Positions 55,205 through 64,000 of a DNA stretch of 64,000 nt are shown here, in pieces (positions within the stretch are counted from its first letter, which is position 1; each line of letters begins with the position of its first letter). A program made the position numbers and the translations under genes. The notes under the pieces are model-generated. The model searched no databases and had not been told where the DNA came from. It was given only the letters and a program-made list of their open reading frames with translations. Origin of the DNA: Granulicella sp. L60 (GTDB lineage: Bacteria > Acidobacteriota > Terriglobia > Terriglobales > Acidobacteriaceae); assembly GCF_009765825.1 (NCBI RefSeq), contig NZ_LMUR01000018.1:182071-246070 (forward strand), given 5' to 3'.

Positions 55205-55266
55205 TGTCTCAGGGGCTGAAGCCCCTTTTCCGGTGGGCTGGGGACCCCAAGGCTAAAGCCTTGGGC
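55205..55266. repeat. Pair of perfect intergenic hairpins
   Basis: AGGGGCT-GA-AGCCCCT (55211-55226) is followed by a perfect 9-bp stem CCCAAGGCT-AA-AGCCTTGGG (55246-55265). Paired GCTGAAGC/GCTAAAGC hairpins like these often occur as dispersed repeats in acidobacterial and planctomycete genomes (general knowledge, not checked). Confidence 0.55.
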
Positions 55267-55311
55267 TATCTCAAAAGCAAAGGCGGTTGCAAAAGCAACG
55301 ACAACAGCAAC

Positions 55312-55466
55312 CGCAGATCCCTACGGGATGACAAACAAAGGGACAAACAACGGCAAGAGCAAGAACAACCGCAGATCCCTACGGGATGACAAACGAAGGG
55401 ACAAACAACGGCAACAACAACGGCAACGGCGAGTACAGACGCAGATCGCCTGTGGGGATGACAAGC
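55312..55466. repeat. GCAGATCCC hairpin-repeat array 1
   Basis: Cores with CGCAGATCCCTACGGGATGA begin at 55312 and 55370, and a diverged one at 55440. Each forms ATCCC-TAC-GGGAT. Between them are AACGGCAA-rich, A/G/C-only spacers of 34-50 bases. Two cores are followed by ACAAAC(A/G)AAGGGACAAACA, so core plus tail is the repeated unit. Confidence 0.75.
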
Positions 55467-55731
55467 AAAAGAGACAAAATAGAGCGGGGAACCAAGGCTC
55501 GCGATGGATGGGATGGGGCTGGGTGGCCGAGGTCGAGGCGGTTGGATGTGACACACCTTTTGATGAATCTGCTAGATTGAGATGTTTCAAAGGCGCTTGG
55601 ATGGTGGCCTGTGAAGAGGCGAAGGTAAGGGATGTCTAAGTCTCCTGAGTCTTTGGGATGAAATATCGAGTCTGATAGGTGAGAGCCGGTCAGGATTTGG
55701 CAAGCAACGATGGTGTACGACAGGAGAGAGA

Positions 55732-56940
55732 ATGAACAAGTTTGAACGCTGGTGGATTGCTTTTGCTGGAGTTTTGTTGCAGATGGCCCTGGGAGCTGTG
55801 TACGCGTGGAGCGTGTTCCGGATTCCGCTGGCGAAGTTGTTTCACAGCACGATCTCCGAGGTGACGCTGACCTTTACGATCGCGATCATGGTGCTTGGGT
55901 TTGCATCGTTCTTTGGCGGTCTGTGGCTGAAGCGGGTTGGGCCGCGTGTGGTGGCGATGACGGGCGGGGTGTTGTACGGCGGCGGCGTGTTTCTGGCCAG
56001 CTTTTCGAGTCACGGGTTGTGGTGGCTTTACCTGACGTATGGCGTGATCGGTGGCATCGGGCTGGGATTTTCGTATATTGTTCCGGTTGCAGTGCTGCTG
56101 AAGTGGTTTCCTGACCGTCGCGGCCTGATGACGGGCATTGCGGTGGGCGGATTTGGCGCGGGTGCGCTGGTGACGGCTCCGATTGCGACACGGCTGATTC
56201 AGAGTGTGGGCGTGCTGGAGACGTTCGCTTACCTAGGAGTCGCGTTCCTGATCGTCTGCGTGGCTGCGGGCTTCTTTATGCAGAATCCGCCGGAGGGTTG
56301 GCAGCCGGAGGGCTGGACGCCGAACGCGAAGCAGAAGGTGCAGTCGAATGCAAAGGCCTTTACGCTGGGCGAGGCGCTGAAGACGTGGCAGTGGTGGGCG
56401 TTGTGGCTGCTGCTGTTCCTGAATACGTCGGCGGGTATTTCGATCATCTCGCAGGAGGCTCCGATGTTTCAGGAGCTGGCGAAGATCACGGCGATTGTGG
56501 CTGCGGGCATGATCGGGATTGTGAGCATCGGGAACGCCGCGGGGCGTGTGTTCTGGGCGTGGGCGTCGGATGCGCTGGGGCGGCGGATGACCTTCGCGGT
56601 GATGTTCGTCGCGCAGATCGCGTTGTTCTGGGTTCTGCCCAGCCTGCATACGGTGGGCGGCGTGACGACGGTAGCCTTTATCATCCTGCTCTGCTACGGC
56701 GGCGGCTTCGGCACCATGCCTGCGTTTGCGGCAGACTACTTCGGGTCCACGAATGTGGGTTCGATCTATGGGCTGATGCTGACGGCGTGGGGATTTGCCA
56801 GCGCCTTTGGGCCGCTGCTGATCGCGCATATGCGCCAGGTGAGCGGAGGGTATGCGAGCGGGCTGCATGTGATTGCGGTGGTGATGCTGATCTCGGCGGT
56901 GCTGCCGCTGCTGGTGAGGCCGCCGGCGCCGGTGAAGTAG
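55732..56940 (+). CDS. MFS transporter, OFA (oxalate/formate antiporter) family
   Basis: 402 aa with about 12 transmembrane helices. It has the N-terminal OFA pattern (QMALGAVYAWSVFRIPLAK), a GLGFSYIVPVAVLLKWFPDRRGLMTGIAVGGFGAGALV segment and a C-terminal FGTMPAFAADYFGSTNVGSIYG segment. AGGAGAGAGA precedes the ATG. OFA members carry organic acids such as oxalate, formate and lactate. An acetyl-CoA synthetase gene lies just downstream across a dispersed repeat, so monocarboxylate transport is a reasonable guess. Confidence 0.85.
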   Translation: MNKFERWWIAFAGVLLQMALGAVYAWSVFRIPLAKLFHSTISEVTLTFTIAIMVLGFASFFGGLWLKRVGPRVVAMTGGVLYGGGVFLASFSSHGLWWLYLTYGVIGGIGLGFSYIVPVAVLLKWFPDRRGLMTGIAVGGFGAGALVTAPIATRLIQSVGVLETFAYLGVAFLIVCVAAGFFMQNPPEGWQPEGWTPNAKQKVQSNAKAFTLGEALKTWQWWALWLLLFLNTSAGISIISQEAPMFQELAKITAIVAAGMIGIVSIGNAAGRVFWAWASDALGRRMTFAVMFVAQIALFWVLPSLHTVGGVTTVAFIILLCYGGGFGTMPAFAADYFGSTNVGSIYGLMLTAWGFASAFGPLLIAHMRQVSGGYASGLHVIAVVMLISAVLPLLVRPPAPVK

Positions 56941-56980
56941 GCGCGGGCTAAATGATTGGGAGTGATGCAACGGCGTGCGC

Positions 56981-57164
56981 TGCCGCGCGGGCCCACTGCT
57001 CGTGGGGAGGTCACTTCGTGACTTGTGTACCGGCTTCGCCGTGGGCCGCCCGTTGGTTGGCGGAAAGATTCTATTCTTGACTGCGACCAGCGGGAGCACC
57101 CAGCGAAAGGGTATATAAGTCACGAAGTGACCTCTCGCCGAGCAGGCGGCCCGTCCGGCAGGAC
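56981..57164. repeat. Dispersed nested inverted-repeat element, copy 3
   Basis: It matches copy 1 across its length: CGGGCCCACTGCTCGTGGG at the left; AGGTCACTTCGTGAC; the CCCGTTGG and CGACCAGCGGGAG inner arms; GTCACGAAGTGACCT; and the GGCCCGTCCGGCAGGAC right end (57148-57164). The left tip is diverged (TGCCGCGCGG). The centre is changed but still contains inner arms. It lies between the MFS and acs genes, with only about 95 bases left for the acs promoter. Confidence 0.8.
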
Positions 57165-57258
57165 AGAGTCTTCGGTCAGCGCGGTTGCTGCGCGAACCTG
57201 TATAGGGTACCTTCATTTTGCTGGATATTTTGCTGAAAAGAATGGATCGGGGGCTGGC

Positions 57259-59220
57259 GTGGCAAGGGTTGAGGAGCATACGAATCTGGATTCGAGTTTG
57301 AGGGAGAACAGGGTGTTTGCACCGCCGGCGGAGTTTGCGGCGAAGGCCAATGTGAAGAGTCTGGCGGAGTATGAGGCGATGTATCGGCGGAGCGTGGAGC
57401 AGCCGGAGGAGTTCTGGGCGGAGGCTGCGGGGGAGCTGGAGTGGTTTGCGCCGTGGACGAAGGTGATGGAGGGTGAGGCGGCGCAGGCGAAGTGGTTTGT
57501 GGGGGGGAAGCTGAATCTTTCGCACAACTGCGTGGATCGTCATGCGAAGGGCGCGCGGAGGGACAAGGTGGCGTTGCTGTGGGAGGGCGAGCCGGGTGAG
57601 GTTCGGAGGATGACGTATGGCGAGCTGCATGAGCAGGTGCAGCGGTTTGCGAATGTGCTGAAGGGGTTGGGGGTGAGGCGCGGCGACCGGGTGGCGGTGT
57701 ATATGGGGATGTGTCCGGAGCTGGCGGTGGCGCTGTTGGGGTGTGCGCGGATTGGGGCGATCCATTCGGTGATCTTCGGCGGGTTTGCGGCGCATGCGAT
57801 CTCGGACAGGGTGAACGATTCGGAGTGCGTGGCGGTGATTACGCAGGATACGAGCTATCGGCGGGGAGCGGAGGTTCAGCTGAAGGGGATTGTGGATGCG
57901 GCGCTGGAGAGCTGCACGACGGTGAAGAATGTGGTGGTGTTTCGGCGGTCGGGCTCGGCGGTGAAGATGCAGGCGGGGCGCGATGCGTGGTGGCACGAGT
58001 TGATGGAGAGCGCGGCGGCGGAGTGTGCGGCGGAGTGGATGGATGCGGAGGATCCGCTGTATCTGCTGTATACGTCGGGGACGACGGGGAAGCCGAAGGG
58101 GTTGGTGCATACGACGGGTGGGTACTCGGTGCAGACGTATCTGACGAGCAAGTATGTGTTCGATCTGCGGGATGACGATGTGTACTGGTGTACGGCGGAT
58201 ATTGGGTGGGTGACGGGGCACAGCTACGTGGTGTACGGGCCGCTGCAGAACGGTGCGACGGTGATGATGTATGAGGGGGCTCCGAACTGGCCGGAGAATG
58301 ACCGGTTCTGGAAGATTGTGGACGACCACAAGGTGACGGTTTTTTATACGGCGCCGACGGCGATTCGGGCGTTTACGAAGTGGGGCGATGCGTGGGTGGA
58401 GAAGTACTCGCTGGCTTCGCTGCGGTTGCTGGGGACGGTGGGCGAGCCGATCAATCCGGAGTCGTGGATGTGGTATCACCGGATGATCGGGAAGGAGCGG
58501 TGCCCGATTGTGGATACGTACTGGCAGACGGAGACGGGGGCGATCATGATTGCGCCGATTCCGGGTGCGGTGGCGACGAAGCCGGGATCGGCGACGAGGC
58601 CATTCTTTGGGATTGTGCCGGAGGTGGTTACAAAAGAAGGTGAGCCGGTGCCGGATGGGCATGGCGGGTTGCTGGTGATGCGGAGGCCGTGGCCTTCGAT
58701 GGCGCGGACGATCTATGGAGATCAGGCTCGGTATGAGGAGACGTACTGGAGTGAGGTGCCGGGGAGCTACTTTACGGGCGATGGGGCGCGGCGGGATGCG
58801 GATGGTTATTTCTGGTTGATGGGCCGGGTGGATGACGTGATCAACGTGAGCGGGCATCGGCTGGGGACGATGGAGGTGGAGTCTGCGCTGGTGGCGCATC
58901 CGAAGGTGGCGGAGGCGGCGGCGGTGGGACGGCCGCATGAGATGAAGGGGCAGGCGATCGCCGTGTTTGTGACGTTGGAGGGTGGGCATGAGCCGAGCGA
59001 GGAGCTGCGGCAGGAGCTAAGGCAGTGGGTGGCGAAGGAGATTGGGGCGCTGGCTCGGCCGGACGATCTGACGTTTACGCAGGCGCTGCCGAAGACCAGG
59101 AGCGGGAAGATTATGCGGCGGCTGTTGCGGGAGCTGGCGACGACGGGCGAGGTGAAGGGCGATACGACGACGCTGGAGGATTTTACGGTGATTGCGAAGC
59201 TGCGCGAGGGGGAGGAGTAG
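57259..59220 (+). CDS. acs: Acetyl-CoA synthetase
   Basis: 653 aa from a GTG at 57259 (GGGGG upstream), the usual family length; the longer frame to 57025 runs through the repeat and is rejected. ANL motifs are [16 protein letters not shown] (about residues 270-285), [10 protein letters not shown] and [32 protein letters not shown]. The C-terminal lysine K617 is in [10 protein letters not shown], the site acetylated by Pat-type enzymes. It makes acetyl-CoA from acetate, ATP and CoA. Confidence 0.96.
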   Translation: MARVEEHTNLDSSLRENRVFAPPAEFAAKANVKSLAEYEAMYRRSVEQPEEFWAEAAGELEWFAPWTKVMEGEAAQAKWFVGGKLNLSHNCVDRHAKGARRDKVALLWEGEPGEVRRMTYGELHEQVQRFANVLKGLGVRRGDRVAVYMGMCPELAVALLGCARIGAIHSVIFGGFAAHAISDRVNDSECVAVITQDTSYRRGAEVQLKGIVDAALESCTTVKNVVVFRRSGSAVKMQAGRDAWWHELMESAAAECAAEWMDAEDPLYLLYTSGTTGKPKGLVHTTGGYSVQTYLTSKYVFDLRDDDVYWCTADIGWVTGHSYVVYGPLQNGATVMMYEGAPNWPENDRFWKIVDDHKVTVFYTAPTAIRAFTKWGDAWVEKYSLASLRLLGTVGEPINPESWMWYHRMIGKERCPIVDTYWQTETGAIMIAPIPGAVATKPGSATRPFFGIVPEVVTKEGEPVPDGHGGLLVMRRPWPSMARTIYGDQARYEETYWSEVPGSYFTGDGARRDADGYFWLMGRVDDVINVSGHRLGTMEVESALVAHPKVAEAAAVGRPHEMKGQAIAVFVTLEGGHEPSEELRQELRQWVAKEIGALARPDDLTFTQALPKTRSGKIMRRLLRELATTGEVKGDTTTLEDFTVIAKLREGEE

Positions 59221-59264
59221 CGGCTGGTTTCGCAGTTGGAGGAGAGCGAAGAGCAAGGACAACA

Positions 59265-59516
59265 GCAGATCCCTACGGGATGACAAACAAAGGGACGGGC
59301 AACGGCAAGGGCAAGAATAGACGCAGATCCCCTGCGGGGATGACAAGCAAAAGGACAAACAAAGGCAGCGTCAAGGGCAAGGGCAAGGGCAAGGGCAACA
59401 GCAAGGGCAACAGCAACGGCAACAGCAACCGCAGATCCCTACGGGATGACAAACAAAAGGGCTGACAACGGCAAAGGCAGCGGCAACGGCAAGAACAACC
59501 GCAGATCCCTACGGGT
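59265..59516. repeat. GCAGATCCC hairpin-repeat array 2
   Basis: Core units at 59265, 59332, 59430 and 59500 carry the ATCCC-TAC-GGGAT hairpin, or in the second unit ATCCCC-TGC-GGGGAT, where both arms changed together. Spacers are built of GGCAAG and AACGGC hexamer-like words; GGGCAA repeats run at about 59373-59400. The last core stops at its right arm, against the stop codon of the histidine kinase gene. The array fills almost the whole acs-kinase gap. Confidence 0.8.
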
Positions 59517-61912
59517 TAGCGGAGGTTGGTGCTGGGCTGGGTGGGTAGGGTGAAGTAGAAGGTGGTGCCCTTGTCGGGCTCGCTGGTGGCCCAGATGCGG
59601 CCTCCGTGCAGGGTGACGATGCTGCGGCAGATGGCGAGGCCGAGGCCGGTGCCGCCGAGGGCGCGAGAGTCGGAGGCGTCGCCCTGCTGGAAGCGGTCGA
59701 AGATGTGCTCGAGCTTGTCGGCGGGGATGCCGCGACCCTGATCTTTGACCTCGATGAGGGCTTCGCCGTCGTCGAGATTGCGGGCGGTGAGGTGGACTTC
59801 GCTGCCGGCGGGGGAGAACTTGATCGCGTTCGAGATGAGGTTGTTGAGGGTCTGGAGGATGCGGTCGGGATCGGCCCAGAGGGTGACGCCGTTGGCGGCG
59901 AAGAAGATGCGGATGTTGGGTTTGGGGGTCCGGGTCTGCTGAATGCCGACGGCGCGGCGAAGGAGGTCTTCGGCGCTGCAGAGGGCGAGGTGAAGCTCAG
60001 CCTTGCCGCTGCTGATGCGTTCGAGGTCGAGGATGTCGTTGACGAGGCGGACGAGCCGATCGGAGTTGCTGATGGCGATCTCGAGCATCTGCTGGCTTTT
60101 TTCGGGACGGGCGGAGAGCGCGCCTCCGGCGAGGAGGCCAAGTGCGCCGCGGAGCGAGGTGAGCGGGGTGCGGAGCTCGTGGGAGACGGTGGAGATGAAC
60201 TCGTCCTTCATGCGGTCGAGGGCACTGCGCTCGGTGGTGTCGGTGAAGGCGACGACGACGCCGACGGCTTTGGAGCCGCCTCCGTCGGGGGAGTGCGAGT
60301 CGATCTGGGGGCGTGCGACGTACTCTACCGGGAAGCTGGTGCCGTCCTTGCGCCAGAAGACCTCGTTGGCGACGCGGGCGGTGGAGAAGTTGGTGAGGGT
60401 CTTGCGAATGGGCGAGTCGGCTGCGGCGTAGGGTGAGCCGTCGGCGCGGCTGTGGTGAATGAGCTGGTGCATGTTGCGGCCGAGCATCTCGTCCTGCTTG
60501 TAGCCGAGCATCTGGGCGGCGGCGGAGTTGACGACGGTGACCTTGCCCTCGAGGTCGATGCCGTAGATGCCGTCACCGACGGACTCGAGGATGGAGTCGG
60601 ACTGGCGGGTGAGGGTGCGAAGACGGCCTTCGGCGCGGACCTGTTCGCTGATATCGACGCCGAAGCCGAGGACGTAGGAGGCGCGTCCGGGGACGACGAT
60701 GAGCTTGTTGCGGTAGGCGACGACGCGGACTTCGCCGTCGGCGTGGGAGAGATGGAGCAGGCCCTGGGCCTCGCCGGTCTCGCCGATCTGTTTGAGGTAG
60801 TGGGGCAGGGAGGCGCGTCGCTCGGGCACAATGAACTCGGAGAGGTTGTGGCCGACCATGTCCTCCAGACGGCGTCCGATGGTCTCGGCTCCGTGGTGGT
60901 TGATGGTGAGGAGGTTGCCCCGGAGGTCGTGAGTGCAGACCATACCGAGGGAGCCTTCGACGAGCTGGCGGTAGCGGGCTTCGCTCTCGCGGAGGGTGGA
61001 TTCGGCGGCGCGCTGGGTGGTGACGTCGATGCCGGTGGCGATGATGAAGGTGACCTGGCCCTGGCTGTCGAGCAGCGCGGTGGCGGACCAGGCGATGCGG
61101 CGGAGGCTGCCGTCGCGGTTGAGCCACTGGTTCTCGAAGACGGCGGGGAAGTGTCCGGAGCGGAGGCGGTCGAAGGTCTCGATGGCTTCGGGGATCTCCT
61201 GACGCGGGATGAGCTTGTCCCAGGCGTAGCGTCCGACGAGGGTGGGGAAGTCGTATCCGGAGGCGGTCTCGCAGGCGCGGTTGAAGCGGACGATACGACC
61301 GGCGGGATCGAATACGGCGACGAGGGCGCCGACGGTGTCGAGGACGGCGGAGACGAAGTTGCGTTCGACGGTGAGGGCGGATTCGACGCGCTGACGGGAG
61401 CGGGCGGCGCGGTCCATCTGGCGGATGCGGCCGTTGAGCTCGAGACGGGTGATGACCTGACGGCTGAGGATGCCGAGCGCGGAGGACTGGTCGGGCGTGA
61501 GAGAGCGTGGGGCGCGGTCGACGACCATGAGGGTGCCGATGGTGACGCCACCGGGTGTGGTGAGGGGCGCTCCGGCGTAGAAGCGATAGGTCTTGCCTTC
61601 GAGCAGGATGCCGTCGGGGGCGAAGTCGGGGTCTCTGCGGGCGTCTTCGATGACGTAGACGGTGTCGCCGAGGACGGTGGTCTCGCAGGGCAGACCGCCG
61701 AGGGAGACTTCGAGCGATTCGATCCCAAAACGGGAACGGAGCCAGATGCGATCGGTGCCCAAAAGGGAGATGGCGGCGACCGGAGTTTCGCAGATCTGGG
61801 CGGCGAGACGGGTGAGGTCATCGAGGACGGGATCAGGCGCACTGTTGAGGACCTCATACTGATTGAGGGCTTCTATGCGCAGAGCTTCGTCTTTGACCAG
61901 GAGAGCGTTCAT
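59516..61912 (-). CDS. Large soluble sensor histidine kinase: GAF, three PAS domains, HisKA, HATPase
   Basis: 798 aa. Residues about 15-165 form a GAF domain (QICETPVAAISLLGTDRIWLRSRFG). PAS-like domains follow near 185-310 (LDTVGALVAVFDPAGRIVRFNRACE), 315-435 (YRQLVEGSLGMVCTHDLRGNLLT) and 440-560 (ILESVGDGIYGIDLEGKVTVVNS). The kinase core has H578 in STVSHELRTPLTSLRG and an ATPase domain with NLISNAIKFSP, DQGRGIP and GGTGLGLAICRSI. No transmembrane helix is seen. It has no adjacent response regulator. Its stop codon abuts hairpin-repeat array 2. Confidence 0.93.
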   Translation of the reverse strand: MNALLVKDEALRIEALNQYEVLNSAPDPVLDDLTRLAAQICETPVAAISLLGTDRIWLRSRFGIESLEVSLGGLPCETTVLGDTVYVIEDARRDPDFAPDGILLEGKTYRFYAGAPLTTPGGVTIGTLMVVDRAPRSLTPDQSSALGILSRQVITRLELNGRIRQMDRAARSRQRVESALTVERNFVSAVLDTVGALVAVFDPAGRIVRFNRACETASGYDFPTLVGRYAWDKLIPRQEIPEAIETFDRLRSGHFPAVFENQWLNRDGSLRRIAWSATALLDSQGQVTFIIATGIDVTTQRAAESTLRESEARYRQLVEGSLGMVCTHDLRGNLLTINHHGAETIGRRLEDMVGHNLSEFIVPERRASLPHYLKQIGETGEAQGLLHLSHADGEVRVVAYRNKLIVVPGRASYVLGFGVDISEQVRAEGRLRTLTRQSDSILESVGDGIYGIDLEGKVTVVNSAAAQMLGYKQDEMLGRNMHQLIHHSRADGSPYAAADSPIRKTLTNFSTARVANEVFWRKDGTSFPVEYVARPQIDSHSPDGGGSKAVGVVVAFTDTTERSALDRMKDEFISTVSHELRTPLTSLRGALGLLAGGALSARPEKSQQMLEIAISNSDRLVRLVNDILDLERISSGKAELHLALCSAEDLLRRAVGIQQTRTPKPNIRIFFAANGVTLWADPDRILQTLNNLISNAIKFSPAGSEVHLTARNLDDGEALIEVKDQGRGIPADKLEHIFDRFQQGDASDSRALGGTGLGLAICRSIVTLHGGRIWATSEPDKGTTFYFTLPTQPSTNLR

Positions 61913-61976
61913 TCAATTGTTCGATCGTAGGTTATGTGCAAACTATTGCGCACTCCTACTTTTGTTGCACAAGGAC

Positions 61977-62552
61977 TTACGGTTTTGGGAGCGTACAACA
62001 TTCACCAGCTGCGGGGGGCTCGTCTGCGCTGGCATCGAGGGCTACCTTCCAGGTTCCGTCGGGTAGCTTCTTCCATACGGTAAAGTATCGTCCTGTGATG
62101 ACGACGGGCTCGCCGTTCTTATCTTTGGATCGGCCTTCGTAGTGGCCCCAGGTATAGCCCATGTCGTTGGAGGGGCCCATCTGGGCTCCCTGGGGTGTCC
62201 AGGTGAGCTGGTAGGTGGCGGGATCCCACTGGGCCTGGGTGGCAATGGCGGCGCGTCCGAGGACGGCTGGCTTGCCGTTGTTGAGGGTGACGGCGTCGTC
62301 GGCGAACCACTGAGAGAAGGCTTTGCCTCCGCCGGTGGCTACGGCCTGGGCGAAGCGGCCTTCGAGTTCCATGAGGAGGATGGTGCCGGGGTTGAGGGTG
62401 GGCTGGGCAAGTGGATTGGAGATGATGCCGGGGGATTGGACGGCTGAGGCGTTGGCAGGGTCAAGCGAGTTCGCGCCAGGGGTGGTCTGCGCGGCCAGAG
62501 GAAGGCACGCGCCGAGGCAACACAAAGCGCAGAGCATGATGTAACGGGGCAT
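61977..62552 (-). CDS. Secreted NTF2-like (SnoaL/DUF4440-type) protein
   Basis: 191 aa from the ATG at 62552. A signal peptide ends near LPLAAQ. The mature part has the cone-like pattern MELEGRFAQAVATGGGKAFSQWFADDAVTLNNGKPAVLGRAAI and a WGHYEGRSKDKNGEPVVITGRYFTVWKKLPDGTWKVALDAS ending. That is the NTF2-like fold of DUF4440 or SnoaL-type proteins. The ligand is unknown. Confidence 0.8.
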   Translation of the reverse strand: MPRYIMLCALCCLGACLPLAAQTTPGANSLDPANASAVQSPGIISNPLAQPTLNPGTILLMELEGRFAQAVATGGGKAFSQWFADDAVTLNNGKPAVLGRAAIATQAQWDPATYQLTWTPQGAQMGPSNDMGYTWGHYEGRSKDKNGEPVVITGRYFTVWKKLPDGTWKVALDASADEPPAAGECCTLPKP

Positions 62553-62666
62553 GGGCTGTATGCTACCAGCCGGCTGTGGGGTAGCCGGCTTTGGGATTAT
62601 GTGTTTGGGACTGGTAAATATGTTCAGGGCATTAATAGTGTTCAGGACTGTTATTCTGCGCACCTG

Positions 62667-64000
62667 ATGTTAAAGACGAAATCCGAGAGAATAATGTTGC
62701 CTGCGGCGGTGATTTTACTGGCCTTAGGCGCGGGTGTGGGGCTGCTGCACGGGGCTGGGTGGCATGAGGCCGGGGTGGTGATTCGGTGTGCCGGGATCGT
62801 TGGACTTGTGGTGTTTTCTCTTGGTAGACGTTCACTTACGCCGTGGATCTTTGTGGCGATGGTGGCGGGTGCGGAGCTGGGATTCGACGCTCCGGCGGTG
62901 GCGGTGAGCCTGCGGGTGTTCAGCGATATCTTTCTGCGGCTGATCAAGACGATCGTCGCGCCGCTGATTCTGGCGACGCTGGTGACGGGGATCGCGGGGC
63001 ATGGGGATCTGAAGAGCGTGGGGCGGATGGGGATCAAGAGCCTCGTCTATTTTGAGGTGGTGACGACGCTGGCGCTGGTGATCGGGCTGGCGGCGATCAA
63101 TCTGAGCCATGCGGGGGTGGGGCTTTCGCTGCCGGCTGCGGCGGGTGCGGGCGAGGGGATTGCGGCGCCTCCGCCGACGCACTGGCAGGATTTTTTGCTG
63201 CATGTGTTTCCGGAGAATATCGCGAAGTCGGTGGCGGAGGGGCAGATTCTGCAGGTGGCGGTCTTTGCCGTGTTCTTTGGGATTGCGCTGGCGTTGTTGA
63301 GCGCGGAGAAGAGGGAGCCGGTGCTGCGGCTGTTCGAGAGTTTGAGCGAGGTGATGTTCAAGTTTACGAATGTGGTGATGTACTTTGCGCCGATCGGCGT
63401 GGGTGCGGCGATGGCGTTTACGGTGGGGCAGATGGGGCTGGGCGTGCTGTTGAATCTTGGCAAGCTGCTGCTGACGCTGTATGGGGCGCTGGTGGGATTT
63501 GGGTTGCTGGTGCTGCTGCCGGCGGCGCTGCTGTTTCGGGTTCCGGTGAGGAGGTTTCTGGCGGCGGTGGCGGAGCCGGCTACGATTGCGTTTGCGACTT
63601 CGACCAGCGAGGCGGCGTTGCCAAGGGCGATGGAGAACATGGAGGCGCTGGGGGTGCCGCGGCGGATTGTGGCGTTTGTGATTCCGGCGGGGTATAGCTT
63701 TAACCTGGATGGATCGACGCTGTATCTGGCGGTGGCGAGCATCTTTGTGGCGCAGGCGGCGGCGGTGCATCTTTCGCTGGGGCAGCAGCTGCTGATGATG
63801 GTGACGCTGATGTTGACGAGCAAGGGAGTGGCGGGGGTGCCGCGGGCTACGCTGGTGGTTTTGCTGGCGACGGCGGCTACGTTTCGGCTGCCTACAGAGC
63901 CAATCTTCGTGATTCTTGGCATCGACGCGCTGGCGGACATGGCGAGGACCACGGTGAACGTGGTGGGGAACTGTCTGGCTAGTGTGGTGGTGGCGAAGTG
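62667..64000 (+). CDS. Dicarboxylate/amino acid:cation symporter (DAACS), 3' end missing
   Basis: The frame is open from the ATG at 62667 (a second ATG at 62694 is possible) to the right edge, about 444 codons. It contains the DAACS motifs: FATSTSEAALPRAM (serine-rich hairpin), VIPAGYSFNLDGSTLYL, TSKGVAGVPRATLVVL and DMARTTVNVVGNCLA. These are the transport hairpins and the cation/substrate sites of GltP/DctA-type carriers. The substrate could be C4-dicarboxylates, glutamate or aspartate. An extra N-terminal hydrophobic segment of about 60 residues precedes the usual start. Confidence 0.9.
   Translation, partial: MLKTKSERIMLPAAVILLALGAGVGLLHGAGWHEAGVVIRCAGIVGLVVFSLGRRSLTPWIFVAMVAGAELGFDAPAVAVSLRVFSDIFLRLIKTIVAPLILATLVTGIAGHGDLKSVGRMGIKSLVYFEVVTTLALVIGLAAINLSHAGVGLSLPAAAGAGEGIAAPPPTHWQDFLLHVFPENIAKSVAEGQILQVAVFAVFFGIALALLSAEKREPVLRLFESLSEVMFKFTNVVMYFAPIGVGAAMAFTVGQMGLGVLLNLGKLLLTLYGALVGFGLLVLLPAALLFRVPVRRFLAAVAEPATIAFATSTSEAALPRAMENMEALGVPRRIVAFVIPAGYSFNLDGSTLYLAVASIFVAQAAAVHLSLGQQLLMMVTLMLTSKGVAGVPRATLVVLLATAATFRLPTEPIFVILGIDALADMARTTVNVVGNCLASVVVAK

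Larger units (their letters stand above)
55144..55731. other. Gene-free repeat-rich stretch before the MFS transporter gene
   Basis: Besides the hairpin pair and array 1, the right part (about 55470-55731) holds the upstream region of the transporter gene. No reading frame there is convincing. Confidence 0.45.

Noticed and set aside
57025..57258. Extended N-terminus for acs
   Set aside because: It would translate the dispersed repeat; the GTG at 57259 gives the standard length and N-terminal sequence.
56233..58989. Very long minus-strand open frame (about 918 codons) opposite the MFS and acs genes
   Set aside because: Its product is a run of Arg/His/Pro-rich sequence without domains, the usual shadow of GC-rich coding sequence, and both opposite-strand genes have complete motifs.
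59265..59516. Array of regularly repeated cores that could suggest a CRISPR
   Set aside because: Spacers are low-complexity hexamer words of uneven length, cores are few and short, and no cas gene is present.

Overview
The window is high-GC bacterial chromosome, densely packed with mostly housekeeping and biosynthetic genes. Several traits suggest an acidobacterium of the Terriglobales/Acidobacteriaceae type (Granulicella, Edaphobacter or Terriglobus relatives): lipid A synthesis (lpxD), a futalosine-route menaquinone gene (mqnA), a bacillithiol-type deacetylase, Tat-exported ferritin-like proteins, TonB/outer-membrane proteins and secreted proteins of no recognised family. This placement is inferred from gene content and sequence style, not from a database search. 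I saw no tRNA, rRNA, phage, transposase or CRISPR-Cas locus. The clear RNA gene is a small SRP RNA at about 20.54 kb.

Layout. 0-6 kb: 3' end of lpxD, a BioD/MobB-like P-loop protein, a pair of Tat-exported ferritin-like paralogues, bshB1 and a large lipoprotein. 6-9 kb: a homocysteine methyltransferase/MTHFR fusion, xseB and a CysE-type acyltransferase. 9-16 kb (minus strand): polyprenyl synthase, yajQ, tatD, a GNAT enzyme, an IPT/NHL protein, pgpA, yacG and rimO. 16-27 kb: secreted and membrane proteins, a Tat-exported GH1 beta-glucosidase, ffs, fabH, a membrane-anchored metallo-beta-lactamase-fold protein, a VTT/DedA protein, mqnA, a DUF3565 protein and dprA. 27-34 kb: topA, small conserved proteins, and a cNMP-domain histidine kinase overlapping a DUF4174 gene.

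34-47.4 kb is a near-complete branched-chain amino acid supercluster on the minus strand, in transcription order leuA, leuB, a 63-aa membrane protein, a 234-aa secreted protein, leuC, leuD, ilvD, ilvB, a secreted protein, a GNAT enzyme, ilvN, ilvC. A LysR regulator is transcribed divergently from leuA, and a LysR-type box lies between them. Several junctions overlap by 1-19 bases. ilvA and ilvE are not here. LeuA lacks the C-terminal leucine-feedback domain, so control may be mainly transcriptional.

47.4-64 kb: an LTXXQ-type periplasmic protein, two outer-membrane beta-barrel proteins, a large protein with a degenerate M48-like motif, a TonB-like protein, galE, a DUF421 protein, an unlisted 59-aa membrane protein, an OFA-type MFS transporter, acs, a large GAF-PAS histidine kinase, an NTF2-like secreted protein and the 5' part of a DAACS symporter.

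The least explained content is intergenic: (i) a roughly 190-bp nested inverted-repeat element in three places (571, 23243, 56981); (ii) a pair of related 250-290 bp structured elements (about 16067 and 54699), each with a terminator hairpin followed by conserved hairpins; (iii) tandem duplication of the 3' arm of the SRP RNA; (iv) two arrays of a GCAGATCCC-type hairpin repeat with hexamer-like spacers (55.3 and 59.3 kb). No new protein-based defence or mobile system is evident.
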